A program made the translations under genes and the position numbers. DNA of 12,047 nucleotides. Origin: Ruminococcus sp. UBA4321 (lineage in GTDB: Bacteria > Bacillota > Clostridia > Oscillospirales > Ruminococcaceae). Below, one piece after another: positions 1 to 8,594 of this stretch. A model generated the notes under the pieces. That model was not told the origin of the DNA, did no database searches, and worked only from the letters and a program-made list of their open reading frames with translations. The DNA lies in the NCBI GenBank assembly GCA_002393815.1, contig DGUB01000079.1:1-12047 (forward strand), given 5' to 3'. Each line of letters opens with the position of its first letter. The first letter of the stretch is position 1.

Positions 1-1217
1 ACAATCTGAGCGGAATGTTCATGTTCATATTCGCCGGGCGTGGCACTGACGAACATTGCCTGATGGATATGACTCTCGAATTCAGCAAAAACGAGCGGTC
101 TGTTATCGAACGCGCTCGGAAGCCGGAAACCGTAATCGACAAGAGTTTGTTTCCGTGCGCGGTCACCTGCGCTCATGGCGCGAACCTGCGGAATCGTCAC
201 ATGACTTTCGTCGATAATCATGAGAAAATCTTCCGGGAAATGGTCTAAGAGCGTATAAGGCACACTTCCGGGCGCACGCCCGGCGAGTACTCTGGAATAG
301 TTCTCGATTCCGGAACAGAATCCGACTTCCCGGAGCATTTCCATATCATAGTTAGTTCTCTGGGCGATTCTCTGGGCTTCGATAAGCTTGTGATTTTCTG
401 TGAACCATGCAACGCGTTCCTGTAATTCCTGTTCGATTTCCGTGATAGCCTTTTCGGTCTTGTCGCGGCTGTAGACGTAGTGCGAAGCCGGAAAAATTGC
501 CGAATGCTGTAACCGTGCTTTCACGTTTCCGGTGAGGACATCAATTTCGCTGATGCGGTCGATTTCATCACCAAAGAATTCGACGCGGATTGCCGTATCT
601 GTTGAAGCTGCCGGAAAGATTTCGAGTACATCACCGCGGACGCGGAATTTATTTCTTGTAAAGTCAATATCATTGCGTTCATACTGGATTCTGACAAGTT
701 CCTGAATCAGGTCTGTGATGCTCTTTTCCATGCCGACACGCACAGAAACGGTCATATTCCGGTATTCTTCGGGGCTTCCCAGAGAGTAGATGCAGGAGAC
801 GCTCGAAACAATAATCACGTCTTTGCGTTCGGCGAGTGCGGTTGTCGCGGAATGCCGGAGCTTATCAATTTCTTCGTTGATGGAAGAATCTTTTTCGATA
901 TAGCTGTCGGTACTGGGAACATAGGCTTCCGGCTGATAGTAGTCATAATAGCTGACGAAATACTCTACAGCATTTTCCGGAAAGAACGCTTTCAGTTCGG
1001 AGCAGAGCTGTGCCGCCAGAATCTTGTTATGAGCCAGTACAAGCGTCGGTTTGTTCAGATTGGCGATAAGATTCGCCATTGTAAAAGTTTTGCCGGAACC
1101 GGTTACGCCTAATAATGTCTGAATCCTGTTTCCGTTCCGGAAACCTTCTGTTAATTTGGCAATGGCTTCCGGCTGGTCGCCGGAAGGCTGATAAAGTGAA
1201 TGCAGTTTGAAATCCAC
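1..1217 (-). CDS. uvrB: UvrABC excision nuclease subunit B, N-terminal 405 residues (cut by left edge)
   Basis: UvrB is the damage-verifying helicase-like ATPase of nucleotide excision repair; it takes DNA from UvrA and recruits UvrC. The protein begins [19 protein letters not shown], has Walker A GVTGSGKT at residues 37-44, the YDYYQPEAY beta-hairpin region that clamps DNA, the helicase motif II DESH at 336-339, and the [11 protein letters not shown] motif just before the window ends. The family is about 660-680 residues, so roughly the C-terminal 40% (rest of the second helicase domain and the UvrC-binding tail) lies outside. The start is GTG at 1217-1215: an in-frame TGA lies a few codons upstream, no ATG is available, and an AGGAGGG ribosome binding site sits 6 nt before it, overlapping the radC stop. 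The 11-bp gap to radC implies one transcript and probable coupling. Confidence 0.97.
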   Translation of the reverse strand, partial: MDFKLHSLYQPSGDQPEAIAKLTEGFRNGNRIQTLLGVTGSGKTFTMANLIANLNKPTLVLAHNKILAAQLCSELKAFFPENAVEYFVSYYDYYQPEAYVPSTDSYIEKDSSINEEIDKLRHSATTALAERKDVIIVSSVSCIYSLGSPEEYRNMTVSVRVGMEKSITDLIQELVRIQYERNDIDFTRNKFRVRGDVLEIFPAASTDTAIRVEFFGDEIDRISEIDVLTGNVKARLQHSAIFPASHYVYSRDKTEKAITEIEQELQERVAWFTENHKLIEAQRIAQRTNYDMEMLREVGFCSGIENYSRVLAGRAPGSVPYTLLDHFPEDFLMIIDESHVTIPQVRAMSAGDRARKQTLVDYGFRLPSAFDNRPLVFAEFESHIHQAMFVSATPGEYEHEHSAQI

Positions 1218-1228
1218 CAGAATCCCTC

Positions 1229-1924
1229 CTAGAAATCATGATGTTCCGCCATAGAATAGGCTGTGCCGTTTCCTATGACAATATGGTCGAATAATTCCAG
1301 ATGAATTGGCTTGAGATAGCTGACAAGCTCGCGTGTTGCCTGTATATCCTGATAAGAAGGTTTTGCTTCTCCCTGCGGATGGTTATGCGCCAGAACCAGA
1401 ATATTGCAGTTTGCCTGACATACAAAGCGGATAATTTTGCCCCAGTCCATTTTTACTTCTCCGGGCGTACCGGAATCGAGAGTTTCCATGGATTTGATGT
1501 GCCTTGTATCAGAAAGCGCGACAGCCATGAGAATTTCATTTTTAGATTTTGCATCCATTCTTTCCAGAAAATACCGGCAGCAGTCGGCAGGAGTCAAAAG
1601 ACAGCGTGTTTCCGCTTCCGGCTGTTCCATCATCCGGAAGGTTTCTCCGATAGCGGCAAGATGTGCTGCACTTTTCTGACCGATGCCGGATATCTGCATA
1701 AAATCCGGCATTGTCCCTTCCAGAAAAAGCGTTCTGAGAGAACCGAAACGATTCAGCAGCATATGTGCCGTTTCGTTGGTATTGGCTCGCGGAATCACCT
1801 GAAACAGAATGATTTCCAGCATTTCATGCGGGCTGAATCCTCTGGCATTGTTCCTGATAAAGCGTTCCATCATTCTTTTTCTGTGACCGCTGTGGATATT
1901 TTTCAAATCTTTTGATTTTTTCAT
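1229..1924 (-). CDS. radC: RadC family JAB/MPN-domain protein
   Basis: A RadC-family protein of about 231 residues. A helix-hairpin-helix-like stretch ([14 protein letters not shown], about 79-92) is followed by the JAB/MPN metalloprotease-like domain carrying the complete JAMM zinc signature [15 protein letters not shown] (H180, H182, S190, D193). The historical link to DNA repair is weak; the biochemical role of RadC is unsettled. I chose the ATG at 1924 (MKKSKDLKN) because GGGAG lies 9-10 nt upstream. An earlier in-frame ATG at 1939 would add MGVAL but has no ribosome binding site before it. It is the first gene of an apparent radC-uvrB operon, divergent from the pseudouridine synthase. 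The N-terminal [12 protein letters not shown] stretch replaces the usual RadC opening and fits the shorter Clostridia form (from memory). Confidence 0.93.
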   Translation of the reverse strand: MKKSKDLKNIHSGHRKRMMERFIRNNARGFSPHEMLEIILFQVIPRANTNETAHMLLNRFGSLRTLFLEGTMPDFMQISGIGQKSAAHLAAIGETFRMMEQPEAETRCLLTPADCCRYFLERMDAKSKNEILMAVALSDTRHIKSMETLDSGTPGEVKMDWGKIIRFVCQANCNILVLAHNHPQGEAKPSYQDIQATRELVSYLKPIHLELFDHIVIGNGTAYSMAEHHDF

Positions 1925-1947
1925 AAGAGCTACTCCCATTTTTTAAT

Positions 1948-1976
1948 TTGCAAAATGCAGCATTTTATGCTATAAT
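1948..1976 (+). promoter_or_regulatory. Vegetative promoter for the pseudouridine synthase gene
   Basis: TTGCAA (1948-1953), a 17-bp spacer, and TATAAT (1971-1976) preceded by TG one base upstream (TGC-TATAAT, extended -10). The expected transcription start is near 1983, giving a leader of about 30 nt. It overlaps the likely radC promoter on the other strand. Confidence 0.8.
1952..1966. repeat. 15-bp palindrome in the divergent promoter region (candidate operator)
   Basis: AAAATGC-A-GCATTTT is a perfect 7-bp inverted repeat around one central base. It lies in the spacer of the plus-strand promoter and next to the -10 of the minus-strand one, a position suited to a repressor. It does not match the Bacillus LexA box (CGAAC-N4-GTTCG), and no regulator can be named. 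Confidence 0.45.
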
Positions 1977-1992
1977 AGAAATTATCATGCAA
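1964..1992 (-). promoter_or_regulatory. Possible divergent radC-uvrB promoter
   Basis: On the minus strand, TTGCAT (1992-1987), a 17-bp spacer, then CATAAA (1969-1964). The -10 match is only 4 of 6, so the assignment is tentative. This is the only plausible promoter in the short gap before radC. It occupies nearly the same bases as the plus-strand promoter, so the two would compete for RNA polymerase. Confidence 0.4.
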
Positions 1993-2012
1993 ACAGAAAG
2001 GATTTGAATATA

Positions 2013-4970
<2,958 letters not shown>

Positions 4971-5003
4971 TCAGATTTCAGAAAGCGCATTCCTGACCTT
5001 TTC

Positions 5004-5032
5004 AGTATAGCATAAATATTTAAAAAAGTCAA
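5004..5032 (-). promoter_or_regulatory. Promoter of ligA
   Basis: On the minus strand, TTGACT (5032-5027), a 17-bp spacer, and TATACT (5009-5004) with an extended -10 TG one base upstream. The predicted start near 4997 gives a leader of about 45 nt containing the AGGAG ribosome binding site of ligA. Confidence 0.85.
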
Positions 5033-5042
5033 GCGTTAATCT

Positions 5043-5073
5043 TTCTGATTTATATTTATGATAACATATCAGA
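5043..5073. repeat. Left copy of a 13-nt repeat with inverted end, upstream of the 154-aa gene
   Basis: TTCTGATTTATAT (5043-5055) recurs exactly at 5716-5728. Here TCTGAT is followed 18 nt later by its complement ATCAGA (5068-5073), and the downstream copy is likewise followed by ATCAGAA. The two copies bracket the 154-aa gene and could be regulator sites or traces of insertion. Confidence 0.5.
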
Positions 5074-5075
5074 TG

Positions 5076-5119
5076 TTCAGAAATTGCACAACTGAAAAAA
5101 TCCTGAAAAAATTTCTGAA
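5076..5119. repeat. 10-bp inverted repeat just upstream of the -35 box
   Basis: TTCAGAAATT (5076-5085) and AATTTCTGAA (5110-5119) are perfect inverted copies separated by 24 nt, ending 7 bp before the TTGACA box at 5127. The position suits an activator or repressor site. With the ligA promoter, this accounts for most of the 288-bp gene-free stretch 4953-5240. Confidence 0.5.
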
Positions 5120-5126
5120 TGTCCGC

Positions 5127-5155
5127 TTGACAAATTATCTGATTTCCTGTATAAT
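5127..5155 (+). promoter_or_regulatory. Consensus promoter of the 154-aa gene
   Basis: TTGACA (5127-5132), a 17-bp spacer and TATAAT (5150-5155): a perfect vegetative consensus. Transcription would start near 5162, leaving a leader of about 79 nt before the ATG. The spacer includes ATCTGATTT, echoing the TCTGATTT of the flanking repeats. Confidence 0.88.
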
Positions 5156-5240
5156 AGTTACTAATATAAATCGGAATTTATTCTGCCGTAGGAAATAGTA
5201 CATATATAAAACGAATACAATTCTAAAGGGAGGAACAACA

Positions 5241-5705
5241 ATGAAAATTAGCAGCAACGAGGAACTTATGGAAGTCATTGGCGAATCATTTCTATGGGAT
5301 ATTATTGGCGATTATGTGGAGCATGATTTCACGCATATAAAAGAATCATTACACAAAATAGGATATATCGAACAAAAGAGGGTTGAACAGATTGCTTGGG
5401 CAGAAATTCAAGAATCTGATGAATTCGATGTCATCGAATTTCATGAGTACAATGGCGTACTTCGGGTATCCTTTGAAATGCCTGCACTCATCAATACAAA
5501 AAATAGTAGTGGTGACTGGCTTTTCAGAATCACAACATTCTGTACTGGGACAGTCGAGATTCCTGATATAGATTCTTATGACTGGAATTCACTTGATTTT
5601 GATGATATGAACTGTCCTACAATCCTTTCCCATAAAAATCTTGCTAAGAATATCAATGTTGTCTATGAGGAGCAGGATACTGAGGTAGATGATTTGATGG
5701 TTTGA
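5241..5705 (+). CDS. Uncharacterised acidic 154-residue protein
   Basis: I do not recognise the family. The protein is acidic and soluble, with no signal peptide or membrane segment. The N-terminal half (about 1-55) reads as helical; the rest alternates strands (GVLRVSFEMPALI, WLFRITTFCTGTVEIPDI) and ends in an Asp/Glu-rich tail. The segment PDIDSYDWNSLDFDDMN is the most distinctive. The start is well supported: AAAGGGAGG lies about 7 nt before ATG 5241, and a consensus promoter precedes it. The coding sequence is AT-rich and contains no CCGG, unlike almost every other gene here, so horizontal origin is likely. It neighbours a toxin-antitoxin-like pair but has its own promoter and may be independent of it. 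An accessory or defence-related role is possible but unproven. Confidence 0.8.
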   Translation: MKISSNEELMEVIGESFLWDIIGDYVEHDFTHIKESLHKIGYIEQKRVEQIAWAEIQESDEFDVIEFHEYNGVLRVSFEMPALINTKNSSGDWLFRITTFCTGTVEIPDIDSYDWNSLDFDDMNCPTILSHKNLAKNINVVYEEQDTEVDDLMV

Positions 5706-5715
5706 CATTGATAAA

Positions 5716-5740
5716 TTCTGATTTATATACATTATCAGAA
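5716..5740. repeat. Right copy of the 13-nt repeat, with 7-bp inverted ends
   Basis: TTCTGAT (5716-5722) and ATCAGAA (5734-5740) are perfect inverted copies around an 11-nt loop, and the first 13 nt match 5043-5055 exactly. It starts 10 nt after the stop of the 154-aa gene. No T-run follows on either strand, so it is not a normal terminator. The rest of the 123-bp gap holds the next promoter. Confidence 0.5.
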
Positions 5741-5776
5741 GCCAAAACCGTCTCCTGATGATTTTTATTAAAGTGC

Positions 5777-5805
5777 TTGCATTTCATTGTACTTTGTGAT
5801 ATAAT
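5777..5805 (+). promoter_or_regulatory. Promoter of the putative toxin-antitoxin pair
   Basis: TTGCAT (5777-5782), a 17-bp spacer and TATAAT (5800-5805), with an extended -10 (TGA-TATAAT). Transcription should start near 5812, leaving a very short leader with the AAAGGGAG ribosome binding site just inside it. Confidence 0.82.
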
Positions 5806-5828
5806 ATTATAAAAGGGAGCGTGATAGC

Positions 5829-6029
5829 ATGGCAACATCAAGCATATTTGCAAACTTTGATATTCGGGATGCTGAAAAAGCAGAGGCATTTGTACATGCA
5901 CTGGAACTTTCTGAACAGGATAAACTCAAATATCCTGTTGATGATTTTTCTCATTGTGAATATGTAACAGACCCTGAAAGAATCAAACAGCTTTTTGAAG
6001 GATGGAAGAAAGCAAAAGATGAAAATTGA
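5829..6029 (+). CDS. Small protein, putative antitoxin partner of the GNAT protein
   Basis: A 66-residue protein opening MATSSIFANFDIRDAEKAEAFVHALE, a pattern I recall from small Clostridia proteins encoded just upstream of GNAT acetyltransferases. No ribbon-helix-helix pattern, as in the DUF1778 antitoxins of TacT/AtaT-type GNAT toxins, is evident. The first half is likely helical, and the C-terminal part (DPERIKQLFEGWKKAKDEN) could be a toxin-binding helix. It has AAAGGGAG 9 nt before the ATG and a strong promoter. Its end overlaps the next gene by 11 bp, as is common in toxin-antitoxin operons where coupling sets the ratio. The antitoxin role is inferred from size, order and partner; no DNA-binding motif is evident. 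Confidence 0.72.
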   Translation: MATSSIFANFDIRDAEKAEAFVHALELSEQDKLKYPVDDFSHCEYVTDPERIKQLFEGWKKAKDEN

Positions 6030-6591
6030 AGCATACAACATATTAGAAATGATTGACAAATTGGGAGAAGAAAATGTCAGCGAGATGCTGCTGAGTTTTT
6101 CCTGCCCTAAAAATCCTGAAATAGAAAACTTTCTCCATCAAAAAGCTATTATGTTTGCAAAGAGAAGGATTTCTATTACTTATCTGGTTTTTAATGAAAC
6201 AATGCGTTTTATCGGGTATTTCACGCTGACACACAAGGCAATTTCTGTTCCGGTAGATTCTGTCAGTAAAACGCTTGCGAAAAAACTCAAGACTTATTCC
6301 CGTTACGAAGAATCAACAAATAGTTTTGAAGTATCTGCATTTCTCATTGCACAATTTGGAAAAAATTATGCCGTCAGTGCCAATATAAGCGGCGATGAAT
6401 TAATGAACAGCGTATTAATGATTTTGCAGCAAATTCAAACAATGATTGGCGGCAGTGTAGTCTTTCTGGAATGTGAACACGAACCAAAGTTAGTATCATT
6501 TTACCAAAACGAACATAATCATTTTCATCTGTATGGTGAACGGATTTCGGCAGATAATGTCGAGTATTATCAGCTTCTCAGGTTACTATAA
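6019..6591 (+). CDS. GNAT-family N-acetyltransferase, putative toxin
   Basis: A 190-residue protein with GNAT features. A central strand pair, ISITYLVF and FIGYFTLTHKAISV (about 51-78), is typical of the fold's middle strands. The acetyl-CoA region (IAQFGKNYA with ISGDELMNSVLMILQQIQ, about 110-140) is degenerate relative to the Q/R-x-x-G-x-G/A loop. The C-terminal GGSVVFLECE-PKLVSFYQ block (about 144-163) holds Y162 at the place of the usual catalytic tyrosine. GNAT toxins of this size acetylate aminoacyl-tRNA; that function is inferred here. I chose ATG 6019, overlapping the upstream gene by 11 bp, with GGAAG about 10 nt before it; a TTG at 5995 would add eight residues. AT-rich, with one CCGG, and followed by a strong terminator. 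It could instead be an ordinary protein or small-molecule acetyltransferase. Confidence 0.78.
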   Translation: MKIEAYNILEMIDKLGEENVSEMLLSFSCPKNPEIENFLHQKAIMFAKRRISITYLVFNETMRFIGYFTLTHKAISVPVDSVSKTLAKKLKTYSRYEESTNSFEVSAFLIAQFGKNYAVSANISGDELMNSVLMILQQIQTMIGGSVVFLECEHEPKLVSFYQNEHNHFHLYGERISADNVEYYQLLRLL

Positions 6592-6609
6592 AATTTATTT
6601 AAAAGCAAA

Positions 6610-6648
6610 CCCGGAAACAGCCGAAACTGTCTCCGGGCGATTCTTTTT
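6610..6648. terminator. Rho-independent terminator, probably bidirectional
   Basis: CCCGGAAACAG (6610-6620) pairs with CTGTCTCCGGG (6627-6637) in an 11-bp stem with one mismatch and a CCGAAA loop. It is followed on the plus strand by TTCTTTTT (6641-6648). On the minus strand a T-rich stretch (GTTTGCTTTT) follows the stem, so it can also end the cysteine-rich gene. Confidence 0.9.
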
Positions 6649-7450
6649 ATGAGCCGCATTCACAGCCCGGACGGTTCTCCGGTTTGCCGTCAACGGTATC
6701 ATTGAGCGTCATAGGGGAAAATTCTTCCGTCGGGAAACGCATCTTGTCGAAGACGGCACAGGGCGTTTCAGTATCGACAGTGCATTCCTTTGTCGGAATC
6801 GTATAATCGAACGTCGGCACCATGACAGTCACAGGTCTTGTCAACTCGATAACGGAAAACAGACCCAGTGTCATGATGACAGTTCTCATCGTCGGCGGAA
6901 GATTATCGGGTTTCTGGCAGGAATCGCACTGCCGGCAGACAGTTCCGATTTTCGTTTCGAGGGCGAGCGGCGGAACGACCTGTACATTGGCAGTCGGCAA
7001 ATTCACGACTTCACAGCAGTCATCTGTTGCGCCAATCTGACAGCCGTTGCTGTAGAATGTCTGTGTATTGGATTCACTGCCATAGAGAATACTGCTCTTG
7101 CTGGCGTAGACCGTACCTTGCAGAAGCTTCGGCTGGTCACAGGCACAGGTATAGGCGAGCAGTTCGACCCGGAACGTGAATGTCAAATCAATATTATAGA
7201 ATCCTCTGTTGAACGGCACAGGTTCGATTCTCATGCAGACATCGGCGACTTTCACGCACTTGCTTTTGACAAGCTGTACATTGCAGGGCAGTTCTCCGCA
7301 GTCCAGAATCACGGGAACATTTGAGATGCAGTCCCTGTCACTGCAGCTGTCGAACACTCTGTTGACCTTAATCGGCACAGCGTTTCTGGTATCGGGACGG
7401 CGGTCGAATTCCTCCGCCATAGGAGATGTATCAAAATTTTGATTTATCAT
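6647..7450 (-). CDS. Cysteine-rich conserved Clostridia protein of unknown function
   Basis: A 267-residue protein with 18 cysteines, many in pairs (CSDRDC, CAC, DCC, CRQCDSC, and a C-terminal CEC). It has no signal peptide or membrane helix, so export by the general pathway is unlikely. The segments VNRVFDSCSDRDC, EPVPFNRGFYNIDLTFTFRV and PTANVQVVPPLALETKIG look strongly patterned, and I recall similar proteins across Clostridia without a named function. Cysteine richness and predicted beta strands would fit a cross-linked structural protein such as a spore-coat component, but that is a guess. AGGAGG lies 9 nt before the ATG but is buried in a 13-bp hairpin. No convincing vegetative promoter is visible, so it may be read from the his operon or from an alternative sigma factor. 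Confidence 0.82.
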   Translation of the reverse strand: MINQNFDTSPMAEEFDRRPDTRNAVPIKVNRVFDSCSDRDCISNVPVILDCGELPCNVQLVKSKCVKVADVCMRIEPVPFNRGFYNIDLTFTFRVELLAYTCACDQPKLLQGTVYASKSSILYGSESNTQTFYSNGCQIGATDDCCEVVNLPTANVQVVPPLALETKIGTVCRQCDSCQKPDNLPPTMRTVIMTLGLFSVIELTRPVTVMVPTFDYTIPTKECTVDTETPCAVFDKMRFPTEEFSPMTLNDTVDGKPENRPGCECGS

Positions 7451-7453
7451 TAT

Positions 7454-7502
7454 AGCAGACCTCCTGTCTTGATAATACTATATCCTATTCAGGAGGTCTG
7501 CT
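7454..7502 (-). promoter_or_regulatory. Hairpin sequestering the Shine-Dalgarno of the cysteine-rich gene
   Basis: AGCAGACCTCCTG and CAGGAGGTCTGCT form a perfect 13-bp inverted repeat (7454-7466 and 7490-7502) around a 23-nt loop. In the minus-strand transcript, the 3' arm contains the AGGAGG ribosome binding site and ends 3 nt before the start codon. The 5' arm is an anti-Shine-Dalgarno (CCTCCT) beginning 8 nt after the hisI stop. No T-run follows, so it is not a standard terminator. It should block translation of readthrough transcripts unless it is opened. Confidence 0.75.
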
Positions 7503-7510
7503 GTTTGTGA

Positions 7511-8203
7511 CTATTTTTTTACTTCCGGCTGACCGTAAATCTGTCTGAAGAAACAGCTGTATGCGCCTGTATGACAGGCATTTCCGGTCTGTTCGACGTT
7601 GACTAAGAGCGTATCATTATCGCAGTCGGCAAAAATCGAGACAACTTTCTGCAAATGACCGCTGGTTGCGCCCTTGTTCCAGAGTTCCTGACGCGAACGG
7701 CTCCAATACCATGTATAGCCGGTTTCGAGCGTTTTTTTCAGGCTTTCCCTGTTCATATATGCGAGCATCAGGACTTGTTTTGTATTGACATCCACGGCGA
7801 TTGCCGGAATCAGGTCGCTTTTCTCGAAATATTTATCAAGTTCTGTAAAATTCATGATTTTTTCTCCCTCATGAAGATAATATTCTGCATCGGGTCTGCA
7901 CTGTGCCGGAATTTTATCAAGATTTTCTTTCAGAATCGGATAGGGTTCACCGCCGTACTGAAACAGATGCAAAGCCTCGTCAGCAACATCCGGCGAACTG
8001 TCAGAAATAACTGTCTGTTCGAGCAGAGTAAAAATTTCATTTCTGTAGGGCAGATTGTACCCGAACCACGGGTCAAGATACTTATCCAGACACAACAGAA
8101 GGCTTAATTTTTTCTCTGTATCCGTTCCGCTGAGAACTTCGGCAATGGCATTCAGACCGGATTTAACAATATTTTCTTCATCATCAGAATAAGTAATTGT
8201 CAT
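7511..8203 (-). CDS. hisI: Phosphoribosyl-AMP cyclohydrolase with an extra N-terminal immunity-like domain
   Basis: Residues 117-230 are a complete HisI, which opens the adenine ring of phosphoribosyl-AMP in histidine synthesis. Metal-binding features are present: DCDND (DxDxD type), the cysteine just before it, and the pair in ACHTGAYSC. Residues 1-116 are foreign to HisI, acidic and probably helical. The stretch [26 protein letters not shown] resembles small immunity-type proteins I recall from toxin loci (low confidence). The frame is open throughout, yet HisI has its own start signal (ATG 7855, GAGGGAG 8 nt upstream). Both the fusion and free HisI may therefore be made, or two genes have become joined. 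The upstream gene's stop overlaps the first ATG as ATGA. No HisE domain follows. Confidence 0.9.
   Translation of the reverse strand: MTITYSDDEENIVKSGLNAIAEVLSGTDTEKKLSLLLCLDKYLDPWFGYNLPYRNEIFTLLEQTVISDSSPDVADEALHLFQYGGEPYPILKENLDKIPAQCRPDAEYYLHEGEKIMNFTELDKYFEKSDLIPAIAVDVNTKQVLMLAYMNRESLKKTLETGYTWYWSRSRQELWNKGATSGHLQKVVSIFADCDNDTLLVNVEQTGNACHTGAYSCFFRQIYGQPEVKK
7853..7870 (-). promoter_or_regulatory. Internal ribosome binding site and start for free HisI
   Basis: Inside the fused reading frame, GAGGGAG (7870-7864) precedes an in-frame ATG (7855-7853) by 8 nt, exactly where HisI homology begins ([10 protein letters not shown]). This is better than the signal at the frame's first ATG, which has only a weak GGAA. 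Confidence 0.65.
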
Positions 8204-8559
8204 CTTAATTCCGCACGGCTGAACAGGTCAGCAATCAAGCCTTCATCTTCGCAGGCCTCCTTGAACGCAAGCGCAAAATCAGCCAGAGATTCGCCGTCTT
8301 CGGAATAAACGACAAAAGTATCTGCTTCGGAATCGAATTCAAAGCTGTCATCTTCTCCCTCATAGATTTCTGCTAAGAAAATTTCTGCCAGAGACTCCCA
8401 GTCATAGCCGTTTCCGACAAAGCCTTCGTCGGAACGGCTTTCAAACAAATCAGTCAGATAGCCGCTTCCGGCTTCCAGAAACAGCGTGTACTGGTCTTCT
8501 GTAGAAGAGAACTTAAACGGTTCAATTTTCCTCTGAAACTTCTCACTTGTAAAATCCAT
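8200..8559 (-). CDS. Imm51-like small acidic protein
   Basis: A strongly acidic 119-residue protein. The central stretch [16 protein letters not shown], followed by [31 protein letters not shown], matches my memory of the Imm51 family (immunity protein 51), found next to polymorphic toxins. I see no toxin gene nearby, so here it may be an orphan immunity gene or a domesticated protein. AGGAGG lies 7 nt before the ATG. It follows hisF by 35 bp and its TGA overlaps the ATG of the fused hisI by 4 bp, so it is co-transcribed and coupled. It carries a host-like CCGG, unlike the AT-rich island. The family call is from pattern memory only. Confidence 0.78.
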   Translation of the reverse strand: MDFTSEKFQRKIEPFKFSSTEDQYTLFLEAGSGYLTDLFESRSDEGFVGNGYDWESLAEIFLAEIYEGEDDSFEFDSEADTFVVYSEDGESLADFALAFKEACEDEGLIADLFSRAELR

Positions 8560-8594
8560 AATGAATCCTCCTTATGTTGAATAAAATTTTAATA

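Larger units (their letters stand above)
5241..6591 (+). other. AT-rich island of foreign composition
   Basis: This 1351-bp stretch contains a single CCGG (near 6250), whereas the 1217 bases of uvrB in the window contain 19. It carries the three accessory genes, all on the plus strand between two minus-strand blocks. No transposase, integrase or clear attachment site is present, so only the composition and gene content point to transfer. Confidence 0.6.

Noticed and set aside
1301..1915. Long plus-strand open frame (204 codons) opposite radC
   Set aside because: Its codons mirror the radC frame, it has no ribosome binding site or promoter, and the opposite strand encodes a complete RadC with an intact JAMM motif.
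5734..5759. ATCAG...CTGAT hairpin before the toxin-antitoxin promoter as a terminator
   Set aside because: Only 5 bp of stem with a 16-nt loop and an interrupted T-run; too weak to call.
5033..6609. Calling the island an insertion sequence or prophage remnant
   Set aside because: There is no transposase, integrase, terminal inverted repeats or target duplication; the 13-nt repeat pair encloses only the 154-aa gene and is too weak for that claim.
7454..7502. Reading the 13-bp hairpin after hisI as a transcription terminator
   Set aside because: No T-run follows the stem on the minus strand, and the nearest T-run on the plus strand is some 11 nt away, with no plus-strand gene ending there.
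7655..8107. Plus-strand open frame (150 codons) opposite hisI
   Set aside because: The minus strand carries the HisI metal-binding motifs and operon context; the plus frame has no ribosome binding site.
8582..8591. TAAAATTTTA palindrome between hisF and the Imm51-like gene
   Set aside because: A short AT-only palindrome is expected by chance, with no promoter or terminator elements around it.
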